Counted from the first letter of the stretch, positions 1 through 7,081 are shown. The stretch is 10,771 nucleotides of DNA from Pavlovales sp. CCMP2436 (GCA_026770615.1 MU631318.1:709317-720087), one strand, 5' to 3'. Program-made: numbers and translations. The notes: generated from the sequence alone by a model not told the origin.

Positions 1-115
1 CCCACCACGCGCACATAACACACACCTTAAACTTTCACACCAACACCCCCACCCCTCCCACCCCTCTTTCCCACCTCAATCAATGCTTACAACACCCCCC
101 CCTGTTGCTGTCCAG
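1..115 (+). other. 3' end of a C-rich intron (probable)
   Basis: The first 115 bases are strongly C/A-rich and end in a pyrimidine-rich stretch closing with CTGTCCAG. This is the same style as the proven introns of the protease gene and the SDR fragment in this window. It probably belongs to a plus-strand gene that enters from the left. The donor is outside the window, so this rests on composition and the acceptor only. Confidence 0.35.
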
Positions 116-250
116 CCTACCGGTGACGCTGGCGGTAGTGGCTATGCCCAAAAAGTTACCGACGAAAATGTAACGGTCGACGAGGCAGGTGCCTTCGGTG
201 CGACGAACCTTCGGTGCGAATATTTTAAAATAATAAATACGGTAGTGTAA
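116..250 (+). CDS. possible terminal exon of an unidentified plus-strand gene (partial)
   Basis: Directly after the acceptor-like CTGTCCAG an open frame of 44 codons runs from CCT at 116 to TAA at 248-250. It starts PTGDAGGSGYAQKV and ends YFKIINTVV. The first part has GC-rich codons like the other coding DNA here, while the last 15 codons turn AT-rich. A short direct repeat (CCTTCGGTGCGA twice, about 191-216) lies inside it. I recognise no family. A second frame starting at 117 is open for 18 codons, so the reading frame is not certain. It could be a real last exon or chance openness after an intron-like tract. Confidence 0.3.
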   Translation, partial: PTGDAGGSGYAQKVTDENVTVDEAGAFGATNLRCEYFKIINTVV

Positions 251-550
251 TAGTAATTGTGAATACAGATTCTGTGCGTATTGTTGCCTGTATTGCTCAG
301 ACGCCAAGCTGAATTTTCAAAGTAAATTGTTCAAGCTCAGCAGTTTAAGGAGCATTACAGGCAATGGTAATTACGATGTATACATAAACATAAACGTATA
401 TTCTCAAATCTGTGATTAAGTGGCAAGACAAACAAATTACAAACAAATAATAACAAAAACTAACAAAAACGTTTGCCATTTAAATTCACTTTCCCTACAC
501 ATACTGGCCCACCCCTGTACATGTCCTGTGTGAATACCTATAAATACGTC
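251..550. other. intergenic, AT-rich, no gene seen
   Basis: AT-rich DNA with many CAAA/AACAAA runs around 425-470. Near 297-312 there is a short match (CAGACGCC followed by AGCTGAATT-like bases) to the repeat found at 3737-3795 and 10702-10752. I see no coding signal, RNA gene or convincing promoter. Confidence 0.4.
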
Positions 551-637
551 CGTCCTCTGACAGTTCTCCACAGGACCCAAGCGATGAAAAAAACTCTCTG
601 ATCAAGGGACTTTAGCAGAGCACACGGATACCGTCCC
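551..637 (+). repeat. hairpin repeat H, copy 1 (degenerate)
   Basis: Aligns by eye with the hairpin repeats at 1213-1341, 1381-1456 and 6383-6510. Shared landmarks are CGTCCTCT at the start, AAGCGATGAAAAAAACTCT in the middle, and GAGCACACGGATACCGTCCC at the right end. The fold-back arms are more decayed than in copies 2 and 4. It lies 30 bp before a mariner-like MITE, the same arrangement as copy 3. Confidence 0.6.
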
Positions 638-667
638 GTGTACATGCAGTGTGCATAGGTTGTTTGT

Positions 668-834
668 TACAGGGGTTCGCGGGCAATAAGAAACCGAATC
701 GTTCAGAACTTGAGCCTGGTGTGTTGTGCCCTTCAATCATAATTTAAACTAAATCTAGCCATTGTTTGTATGTAATTTGCTAAGAAACTGAGCCTCCTCA
801 GAATCGCCTGTTTTATTAGCCGCGATCCTCTGTA
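668..834. mobile_element. Tc1/mariner-like MITE, copy 1
   Basis: The left end reads TA-CAGGGGTTCGCGGGCAATAA. The reverse complement of the right end reads TA-CAGAGGATCGCGGCTAATAA. These are terminal inverted repeats bounded by TA on both sides (668-669 and 833-834), as expected for a TA target duplication. The interior is non-coding and contains TTTGTATGTAATTTGCTAAGAAACTGAGCC, landmarks of which recur in copies 2 and 3 (in copy 3 on the other strand). About 163 bp between the TAs is MITE-sized, and it encodes no transposase. Family assignment rests on TIR form and TA boundaries only. Confidence 0.75.
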
Positions 835-983
835 GCCGCGTATCGTGGAATTTCCGGGTTCTCGGCTGCAATATCGGCATTGTATTGAACCGATCCTGAT
901 ATGGACTGGAGCATGAACCAAGGTAGTGCTTCCGGCGACGTGGACCTGGCAAGCATATGTGCAGACCTGGCCAGCATAGTGCT

Positions 984-1052
984 TGCCATATTATCGCCGT
1001 CTCCGACTGCGCGAGCGGCGTCACTGTGATAAGTTTCTCCAACTGTCCATAA
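984..1052 (+). pseudogene. degenerate duplicate of a beta-lactamase-like exon
   Basis: In the frame starting at 987 the bases encode HIIAVSDCASGVTVI, then SFSNCP and a TAA at 1050-1052. This closely matches HIAVSDRASGVTVVILANRL at 1647-1706. The DNA is nearly identical across GACTGCGCGAGCGGCGTCAC and its counterpart. There is one extra codon (Ile), and similarity collapses after ACTGTG. No upstream part of the gene is recognisable between the MITE end at 834 and this point. It reads as a broken partial duplicate of the fragment at 1634-2069. A very short shared exon from a multigene family is the alternative. Confidence 0.5.
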
Positions 1053-1212
1053 ATGTACCATCTGAAAGGATGCAACCCACCGCCTGCTGCTTCACCTTGC
1101 CATAAGTAAGTCGTTCAATTTATATTAGTAAGTCGTAGTTAAACGAAAATAAATCTCACCCCTCCCTCCCTCTCCCAAATTAGCCTGCTAGTCCAGCTGT
1201 GTGTGTGTGTAC

Positions 1213-1341
1213 TTTTCTAGAGTAGTGTCCGTCCCGGAAGGCTCGCACTGGATCCAAGCGTTGAGAATACACTCGGATCCAGGGATCCACCTCGGGCACA
1301 TGGATACCGTCACCACAACTAATCAGGTCGGACACATGACG
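1213..1341 (+). repeat. hairpin repeat H, copy 2
   Basis: The core folds back on itself: CTGGATCCAAGCGT (about 1249) pairs with the reverse complement of ACACTCGGATCCAG, with outer arms CCCGGAAGG and ACCTCGGG. The right flank GGGCACATGGATACCGTC and the AATCAG...CACATGACG tail match copy 4 at 6383-6510. A small (GT)n run precedes it near 1199-1210. On the minus strand both copies 2 and 4 read GDGI(H/R)V...DPWI. Copy 4 then meets a stop codon, so I treat it as non-coding. Confidence 0.65.
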
Positions 1342-1380
1342 TGTTTGTGTGTAAAAAAAAAAAATGTCCGCTCTCAAGCA

Positions 1381-1456
1381 GGTCTTTACTGGACTTTAGC
1401 GTTGAGAAACACTCGGGCCTAGGGACCTTTGCTCAAGCTCACGGATACCGTCCCCA
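1381..1456 (+). repeat. hairpin repeat H, copy 3
   Basis: Carries ACTGGACTTTAGCGTTGAG, AACACTCGGGCCTAGGGA and CTCACGGATACCGTCCCCA in the same order as copies 2 and 4, with decayed arms. It ends 18 bp before the second MITE, so the pair repeats the arrangement seen at 551-834. Confidence 0.6.
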
Positions 1457-1472
1457 CCTCTGAATACCCCTC

Positions 1473-1632
1473 TACAGGGTGTCGCGGACAATAAGAAGCC
1501 GTAGCGTTAGGAAGCTGAGCCTTGTTTTTTGCATTGTTTGTATGTATTTCAGCATTTTTCTGTATGTAATTTGCTAAGAAGCTCAGCCTCAAGCTCAAAA
1601 TTCGCCCTTCTTATTGCCCGCGATCCCCTCTA
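1473..1632. mobile_element. Tc1/mariner-like MITE, copy 2
   Basis: The left end is TA-CAGGGTGTCGCGGACAATA. The right end, reverse complemented, is TA-GAGGGGATCGCGGGCAATA, and both continue with AGAAG. TA dinucleotides flank at 1473-1474 and 1631-1632. The internal TGTATGTAATTTGCTAAGAAG and AGCCTCAAGCTC are shared with copies 1 and 3. The right end runs straight into the beta-lactamase-like reading frame (CTG TTC GGC from 1635). Its last bases, CGCGATCCCCTCTAG, form a pyrimidine-rich stretch ending in AG. Confidence 0.75.
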
Positions 1633-1633
1633 G

Positions 1634-2069
1634 GCTGTTCGGCGGACACATTGCCGTGTCGGACCGCGCGAGCGGCGTCACTGTGGTCATCCTCGCAAAC
1701 CGGCTCTCAACGGCCGGGCTCGGTGCATTTGGTAATTAGTTAGTTAGTTAGTTAGCATGACACTTCGAACACCCGCAAACGCCCTAGGCGTTGAGGGAGT
1801 TGGCTTTCATGTACTCTGCAGTTACAGCAAAAAACGCTACCACTCAATGCGTGGTGGATTTTTTTTAATTAAATAGCAATAAACGCTCGACAACGATGAC
1901 ACCGATTTTAATGACCTCCCTACCCCCACACCATGCCAACCCCCCCCCCTCCCCCCCCCCTTGCCCTTCAGGCGGCGGAACGAACGAGGATGGACTTTCG
2001 CCGTCTGAGCAGATTTTGCACGCCGTGTGCGCCGAGCTCGGCATCGGCAGAATAGAAATCGGCGCATGA
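1634..2069 (+). pseudogene. C-terminal fragment of a serine beta-lactamase-like (PF00144-type) protein, two exons
   Basis: Exon a (about 1634-1731) encodes LFGGHIAVSDRASGVTVVIL, then ANRLSTAGLGAF. A GTAATT donor follows at 1732. Exon b (1972-2069) follows an acceptor after a long C tract (...TTGCCCTTCAG) and encodes GGTNEDGLSPSEQILHAVCA, then ELGIGRIEIGA and TGA at 2067-2069. The split codon G|GC joins the exons in frame (intron 240 bp, containing five TTAG units at 1736-1755). The pattern GG-hydrophobic-A-x-D-x-x-SG-hydrophobic followed by an N-R-L strand and a final amphipathic helix is what I expect at the C-terminus of beta-lactamase-related serine hydrolases. The catalytic SxxK and YxN motifs would lie upstream and are absent. 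A MITE occupies the place where upstream sequence should be. The gene is either truncated or its upstream exons lie beyond the MITE in an unseen form. Family call moderate, exon structure fairly sure. Confidence 0.55.
1736..1755 (+). repeat. (TTAG)5 microsatellite
   Basis: Five exact tandem TTAG units starting three bases inside the intron of the beta-lactamase-like fragment, directly after its GTAA donor. A C-tract of about 20 bases at 1941-1960 precedes the acceptor of the same intron. Confidence 0.9.
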
Positions 2070-2460
2070 ACTGCAATTGATTCTATTTTCTATATGTGAT
2101 GCGATATTCAAAATCGAGCTGTGACCAAGGTCGCGTGCCCTGCTGCCATGCGCCAAGGCCTGTGATACCCCGGGTAAGACTTTTTAGCGTTGCCGTTGGG
2201 TTTAGCTTTCGCGCGGCGTTTGCCGCGCTGCGAGTCCGGATCAGTCAATCCGAACGTAGGACGAATCAGTAGTCTTGCGTCTAAATGTAGTAGACCTCGG
2301 GGATGCGACCCAGGGTGAGCGTAAATAACATCAATTTCGCGTTTACGCAAAGGCGTGATTTATTTTGATTCTATTGCCATTGGCCTTTTGTTTGCGTGAG
2401 AAGCGAGAAAAGGTCCCCAACGAGCTTGATATCTTTGCGTAAGTAAAGATCTCGTAGGTA
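2070..2460. other. region downstream of the beta-lactamase fragment, no gene seen
   Basis: Mixed-composition DNA after the TGA at 2067-2069. It may start with the 3' UTR of the fragment. Short palindromic stretches such as GCGCGGCGTTTGCCGCGC (about 2213-2230) are present. No reading frame here has recognisable content. Confidence 0.35.
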
Positions 2461-3120
2461 AGTTAGCGATATGTGCACTTGTGTCAAAGGGCGCTCTAGG
2501 CTACGTGAGGAGCGAGCGACACCTTCGCTCGCTTATTACATAAAGCTGCCAGCCTGGCCAAGGTGCAAGCAGGGAATACCGTTCGTCGAATTTCCGATGG
2601 TAACCGGCCTCTCGGCGAGCGGCGGTTCGATCATGCTCAATCAAACGGCAGCAACGTAGGGTCATCGTCTAGCATATACTAATTAAACGTCCCACCCCTG
2701 ATTTTTGAAAGGATATTTATGCTGGAATCTCTATCAGTAATAGATTTATGAAGGGGGGTTTGGGTTGGCTGTGTATCAAGTTTAAGTCGCCGGTCCTTTC
2801 CCCTAGCCCAATCTTATTTATCAATTATAAGACAAAGGACGCGAGCCACACGATCGTTGCGTACCTTTATTTCGATCTGAGACTTGGAATCTAGGGTTTT
2901 AAGGGCAAATAAAAAGCCCTCGCCCTTTGTTGAGCCCACAATAACTAATTTAACATCCTTAAAAAGTGCTAAATTAAATAAAGTGACATATCCTTCCTGA
3001 GCGAGGATATTTACCAGGCATGGACGATGGGAAGGTGACTAAGTGCCCCTAGAACTTCACCAGAGGTGAACCAAACACCTATAGAGTTATCTAGCCTACC
3101 CCACACACCACGCCGAGCCC
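2461..3120 (+). repeat. dispersed repeat A (about 660 bp), uninterrupted copy
   Basis: Matches the reverse complement of 8408-9763 in three consecutive blocks: 2461-2612 with 9611-9763; 2609-2887 with 8923-9191; and about 2920-3120 with 8408-8619. Landmarks are GTGTCAAAGGGCGCTCT, ATCAGTAATA, GACGCGAGCCACAC, TTGTTGAGCCC, GTGACATATCCTTC and CCCACACACCACGCCGAGCC. It contains a small hairpin, AGCGAGCG...CGCTCGCT, near 2508-2530. I find no terminal inverted repeats, no clear TG...CA LTR ends and no long ORF. The class is unknown. This copy lacks the insertion carried by copy B at CTCT 2609-2612, so it serves as the empty site for that insertion. Confidence 0.75.
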
Positions 3121-3129
3121 CCCCTCAGC

Positions 3130-3411
3130 TTAGAGCAGGTCCACGTCGACGCGCTGGCAAGATGCTAACACGTGCGCCCAGATGCCGAAATCGGCCTCCA
3201 TGCTTCTTTTTTTTTTTTTTGAGAGAGAGATCATAACGAAATAACGGGAGGCCGCATCGTCAATCTGATTAATTCCTGTCTCTAACCATGCCGTGGCGTC
3301 CACGGCGATGTGCAGTGGCCCTGGGTCACCGCCATGCGCGGTATATTGTCGGCTACAGCGTGCCGAGTGCGTCCTTTCACAAAGAATACATATTTTTTCG
3401 GAAGGGATGGA
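3130..3411 (-). other. open frame without usable start, unrecognised
   Basis: On the minus strand the frame is open from after a TGA at 3412-3414 to TAA at 3130-3132, 93 codons, with no early ATG. It includes coding-like segments GGDPGPLHIAVDATAWLETG and MEADFGIWAHVLASCQRVD joined in frame across an A14 run (3207-3220) that reads as lysines. Codon use in these parts resembles the GC-rich genes here, but I recognise no family, and openness across a homopolymer can be accidental. It may be remnants of a last exon. Confidence 0.2.
3207..3230 (+). repeat. T14 run followed by (GA)5
   Basis: Fourteen T bases at 3207-3220 run directly into GAGAGAGAGA at 3221-3230. On the minus strand this is (TC)n then A14. 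It is a simple repeat, and such runs are prone to length error in sequencing. Confidence 0.9.
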
Positions 3412-3414
3412 TCA

Positions 3415-3736
3415 GTGTAGGGACCGAAGTCAAGCTGATCTTAGCGCTCCGACGCAGGCTACTACGCGCTACGCCGAAGAGGGGAGCTGCTAGAAGTGGT
3501 GGAGGAAGCCGAAACATGCTGCCCTCCGCAGGCGGCCACCGCAACGAATGGGCTATAAGGACGTAGCAGACTAGACTGCGCATCCGCAGCGCGTCGCAGC
3601 GCGCAGGCATCACAAAATCAGTGTTCTCACAGATGACCCTGTTTTGCAAACTGTAACGGCCGTGCAAATGTCACTAATTATTTAATCAGTATAACTAATA
3701 TTATTAACACGCAGCAGGCAATGGGCGACGTAGCAC
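3415..3736. other. intergenic region between repeat A and the protease 3' end
   Basis: No recognised gene. A short plus-strand frame (3445-3558, starting RSDAGYYALRRRGELLEVVE) looks coding-like but is only 37 codons and follows a stop directly. Overlapping open frames on both strands around 3288-3667 show no family motif. The tail from about 3665 is AT-rich (CTAATTATTTAATCAGTATAAC). Confidence 0.3.
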
Positions 3737-3795
3737 TCAGACCAGCACAACATTCAGAACAATCAGACGCCAGCTTGAATCCCTGTCATATATAT
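3737..3795 (-). repeat. short dispersed repeat, copy 1
   Basis: CTCAGACCAGCACAACATTC, then CAGACGCC and a TTGA...CCTG.CAT end, matches 10702-10752 base for base except for scattered substitutions. A weak third match lies near 297-312. It begins about 65 bp downstream of the protease stop codon and may form part of its 3' UTR. Mobile element family unknown. Confidence 0.6.
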
Positions 3796-3859
3796 TAATG
3801 ATACCATGAGTGGCAGAAGTTTGTTTGGTATTTGTGATGGCGTCTGGACGGCGCGTAGC

Positions 3860-6248
3860 TCAGATCGGGTGAGCTACAGCAGGAAGGTCATGCAGTTCAA
3901 ACCCGACGGACATCATCGTATCGGCGTGAGATCGCTCTTTTCTGAACGAGAGGGCGGCATTGCTCGCTTCGCGTGCGAGCCGACGGCGGCGGCTGCTTAC
4001 ATAACGGCGGCAGAGAAGGAAAAGAGCTCCGAGCAGCAGCGCACCGCTAACGACGGCGCACGCGATGATAATGGTGGACCTTGAGACCAGGCCGCTCAGC
4101 AAATGCATGATCTGCGGCGGCGGCGAGGGCGAGGGCGAGGAACCGGCGGGGCCACTGGACGCCAGCGCTGCCTGACTGACGTTAAAGTCGGTCGATTCGG
4201 ACGCGTTGAACTTGCCGCCGCTTTTAAGCAGGGTGCCATCGAGCGCGAGCGAGTAGTTGCCGGTCCCGTACCTGCAGCAGATTCCGTCGGAGTTTGCGTC
4301 GGAGATTACGAAGCGGTACCACTGCGAGGTCCCGTACTCTGCCTCCAAGGCCACGTTCCACAGCTGCTGCACGAGTGGCTTACTGGCCGTGCTGAGCTGC
4401 GCAGAGGCGACGAGCGCCCCGACTAGCGCCCCGTTGAGCTTTGAGAGCGTCCAAGAAACATCTCCTGGGTAGGCGTCTGACGTGATCCGCACATCCAATG
4501 TCTTGCCCGGCGGGGGGTCCGGCACGAGCTGGCCGAAGGGTGGCGATGGAGGCGCGGAATGCGCCTGTGTGTCTGCCTGGATGAAGAGGTTGGGGTTATT
4601 GCGGTTGGGTGCCGCGCCGCTCTCGGTCGAATCGGATATGGTACCCGGGACCGCGCCATCCTTGATCGCTTTGGCAATCGCAGTCGGGTCTGCGCCCAGT
4701 CTCGCCATGTACTGCGCGGCCACCCCGGCGACATGCGGGCATGCCATGGAGGTACCTGGGGAGGGATGGGGGTGGGGAGGGGGGGGGAGTAAGCTGATTG
4801 GGCGGCCCATGTAAAATAAACACACAGGCACACCTCACGCACACATGCAAACGCACGCACGCACACGCGCACATACCGGACAAGACTTCCGTCGCAGAGC
4901 TGGAGCCAATCCATGCGGAGGTGATATCAGTGCCCGGGGCGAGAACGTCCACACAGGAGCCGGCGTTAGAGTAGTAGGCGGCCTCGTCCGTGATCGTCGT
5001 CGCCCCCACCGTGATTGCCTTTGTAGCTGATGCCGGCGAGTAGTTGCAAGCATCTGCACCATCGTTTCCACTTGCGACCACCACCACGACTCCATTAACG
5101 ACAAGCGCATTGCTGCGGAAGGAGAGGGGGAGGGGGGGAGCGCGTCACGTGTAGTAAGTATGACTGTGTGTGAAGGGGGAGGGGAGGGAGGGAATCGTCA
5201 TGGTATGATCGCGCATGAGACGACCGACGCGCTGACCCTCCCATGTCATGCCCGTACGCCTTCGGGCTGCAAGTCGGGGGACGTTAAATAAAAACGATTA
5301 CTAAAAAAATACTGCTTACACGGCGTTGTTGACAGCGGTACCCGTTGGCCCACCGAGCGATGCGGAGACCACTTTTAGGACCGCAGCGTGCTGGTCCACC
5401 CACTCCAGCCCTGCGATGAAGTCGCCCATGTTTCCTTGCCCCTCGCAATTGAGCACCCGCACAGCGTGCACGGTTGCCGCCCCCGCGACTCCGTAAGTAC
5501 TGCCCAGGGCAATTCCAGCGCAGTGGGTCCCGTGCCCGTCGCAGTCGGCGGGATCGGTGTCTTGGTCGACGATGTTGTAGCCATCGCCGACTCTTCCCTG
5601 GAAGTCTGCGTGGCCCGCGTTCAGGCCGGTGTCTAACATGAACAGATCAACGCCAATCCCTGTGCGCACGTATTTGTACTCCTGGTTGAGAGGGAGGTGG
5701 GCCTGGTCGATGCGGTCGAGCCCCCAGCTCTTCACCTCCGATTTGTTGGTGCCGAGGTCGAGCTCTACGAACGCGCCAATCCCCTCAAAGTATGTGACGC
5801 CTGCAGCGAAGTTTTGGGCGGTGGGTATGTGCAATGGGTATGAGCGTCAGCGCAGGCGGCGAGAGCAGGGTATTGCAGCAGAGGGCACGGCAGCGAGAGC
5901 AGAGAGAGTACCTGTGTCGGTGAGGAGACCGCTGAGGCCCCACAGGAGACGGCTGTGCGTGTGGCGAACGGTCGTCGACCCCCCTGGCGCGGCGCGTATC
6001 AGCTCGCGCCAACGCGTCGCGAGCGTGTCGTCGAGCGTACCCAGCAGGCTGGGCGGCAGTCCGCTCAGGGCACCGGCGCTGATTTCCACCACGTACCTGC
6101 GCGCATCGGCAGCGATGGTCGGAACTGCTCCTGGTACAGCTGCCCCTGGTACAGCTGCCCCAGGGGGGGAAAGAAAGGCGTCGGCAGCGATGGTCGAAAC
6201 GGCTGCTAAGAGGAGAGCCAGACCAAGCGAGGTGGACATTCTCCGCAT
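3860..6248 (-). CDS. subtilisin-like serine protease (S8, proteinase K-like) with signal peptide, I9 propeptide, beta domain and C-terminal membrane anchor
   Basis: Four exons, minus strand: 6248-5912, 5800-5320, 5112-4877 and 4755-3860 (TGA at 3862-3860). Introns are 111, 207 and 121 bp with donors GTACTC, GTAAGC and GTATGT and acceptors CTGCAG, CCGCAG and CCCCAG. Phases match and give 649 aa. Domains: signal peptide about 4-24; Pro/Ala spacer with three PGAAV-type units (29-43); I9-type propeptide about 50-128; S8 domain about 135-412 with Asp169 (LDTG), His202 (GHGTH), Asn289 (ASGND, oxyanion hole) and Ser354 (GTSMACPHVAG), all catalytic residues present; beta-rich domain 436-545 with YPGDVSW and DGICCRYGTGNY; Pro/Ser linker; membrane helix 578-600; 49-residue tail starting RRYVSSRRRR. 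Family knowledge predicts cleavage of the propeptide and general endopeptidase activity facing lumen or outside. The ATG at 6246 precedes a second in-frame ATG at 6237, and either would keep the signal peptide. An AT-rich TTTTAAAAAA lies about 100 bp upstream. Substrate unknown. Confidence 0.92.
6103..6196 (-). repeat. short tandem and direct repeats inside protease exon 1
   Basis: Two exact copies of the 15-bp unit CTGGTACAGCTGCCC (6131-6145, 6146-6160) are bracketed by two near-identical copies of GC(A/G)TCGGCAGCGATGGTCG (6103-6121, 6178-6196). In the protein they give the PGAAV-PGAAV-PGAVP spacer and the duplicated TIAADA either side of it. All units are multiples of three or in frame. This suggests expansion by slippage in a tolerant linker next to the signal peptide cleavage site. 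Confidence 0.85.
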
Positions 6249-6382
6249 GCTGCAGAGTGCGAACTGGCCTGGCCTCCTCGGTGACGAAGTCCCGCGGTGG
6301 AAGACAACTGCGGACGGACGTTCACGTCGGCGTCACAAGGTCCAGCGATTTTTTAAAACTTTGAGGGGCTACGGTTGTGTAA

Positions 6383-6510
6383 GTTTCTAGTTAAACGTCC
6401 TCTCGGGAGGATCTCACTGGATTTAAGTGTTGAAAAAACACTCAGATCCAGGGATCCATCCCGAGCACACGGATACCGTCCCCATCGCTGATCAGTTCAA
6501 CCACACGACG
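6383..6510 (+). repeat. hairpin repeat H, copy 4 (best preserved)
   Basis: CTGGATTTAAGTGTT (from 6418) and AACACTCAGATCCAG are near-perfect inverted arms around GAAAA. The outer arms CTCGGGAGGATC and GGATCCATCCCGAG extend the stem to roughly 70 bp overall. The right flank CACACGGATACCGTCCCC and the tail to CCACACGACG match copy 2. It sits about 135 bp upstream of the protease start codon and could lie in its promoter region. No MITE follows closely here, unlike copies 1 and 3. Confidence 0.7.
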
Positions 6511-7081
6511 ATCGACGACTGACGACTCTCGACTGGCGCGCTGACCGACCTCCACTGCTCTCCTTCGCGTCTTCTGAAAATGCAGCACCGTCTGCAAGTG
6601 CGGCCCACCTTCGCGCATCCCAAACATTACTTCCTCGCTAGCCTGGCTCGCATATGTTGAGATTTTTGCCCGGGGGCAAAAGCCACAAATATACGCGGCT
6701 TATTTGCTGGCCCATTCTATCACTTAGGGTTGCGGGGTGTGGCGGGCTTGCTGGCTCATGTTTGCGTTTTGAAGATTTTGAGCTGCTAGCTCGTGTTTGG
6801 TTTTAGTTTTTTTTCGCCCGAGTGGTGTGACAGCGTGGGTGACTGGCCAGTTTCAAGGGCCCGTTTGGTGGCTGAGCGCAGTATGCGTGAGTGGTGCATG
6901 CATATGAAGGACTTGTCATGGGTCAGTGCGTGCATGCGTGACGGGCCTGCTGCAGATTCGTGGTTGTAGGTCTTCAGGCCGCTGCTACCGGGCTCGAGGC
7001 GCCGCCCGTGTCGCTCGGATGCCGTGACGACCACCGAAGGATGAGGGGCACACCTCGTTGAGATCACGGCTTGCAAGCATC
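6511..7081. other. intergenic, no gene seen
   Basis: A plus-strand 26-codon frame (MQHRLQVRPTFAHPKHYFLA..., about 6581-6661) is the only tidy short ORF and has no supporting context. The rest holds G/T-rich stretches (GGGTTGCGGGGTGTGGCGGG near 6727) and a GCATGCATATG-type palindromic patch near 6896-6905. Nothing is recognisable. Confidence 0.3.

Noticed and set aside
1180..1377. Minus-strand peptide GDGIHVPEVDPWI across hairpin repeat copy 2, echoed at copy 4
   Set aside because: Copy 4 has a stop codon right after DPWI and copies 1 and 3 do not keep the frame. The similarity is explained by DNA-level repeat homology.
2461..3120. Interpretation of repeat A/B as solo LTRs
   Set aside because: No convincing TG...CA termini, primer-binding site, polypurine tract or target duplication could be seen at the ends.
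3851..3905. tRNA-like string on the plus strand (TAGCTCAGATCGGG resembling an A box, AGTTCAAACCC resembling a B box, D-stem GCTC/GAGC)
   Set aside because: It lies antisense to the last codons of the protease. The anticodon stem (ACAGC/TCATG) and T stem do not pair, and no matching 3' acceptor strand exists, so a cloverleaf fails.
4423..5110. Several long overlapping frames on both strands around protease exons 3 and 4
   Set aside because: They read through verified introns or use shifted frames of the protease exons, giving Arg/Pro-rich nonsense.
5629..6390. 253-codon plus-strand open frame
   Set aside because: It runs antisense over exons 1 and 2 of the protease, has no family motif, and reflects the GC-rich codon bias of the real gene on the other strand.
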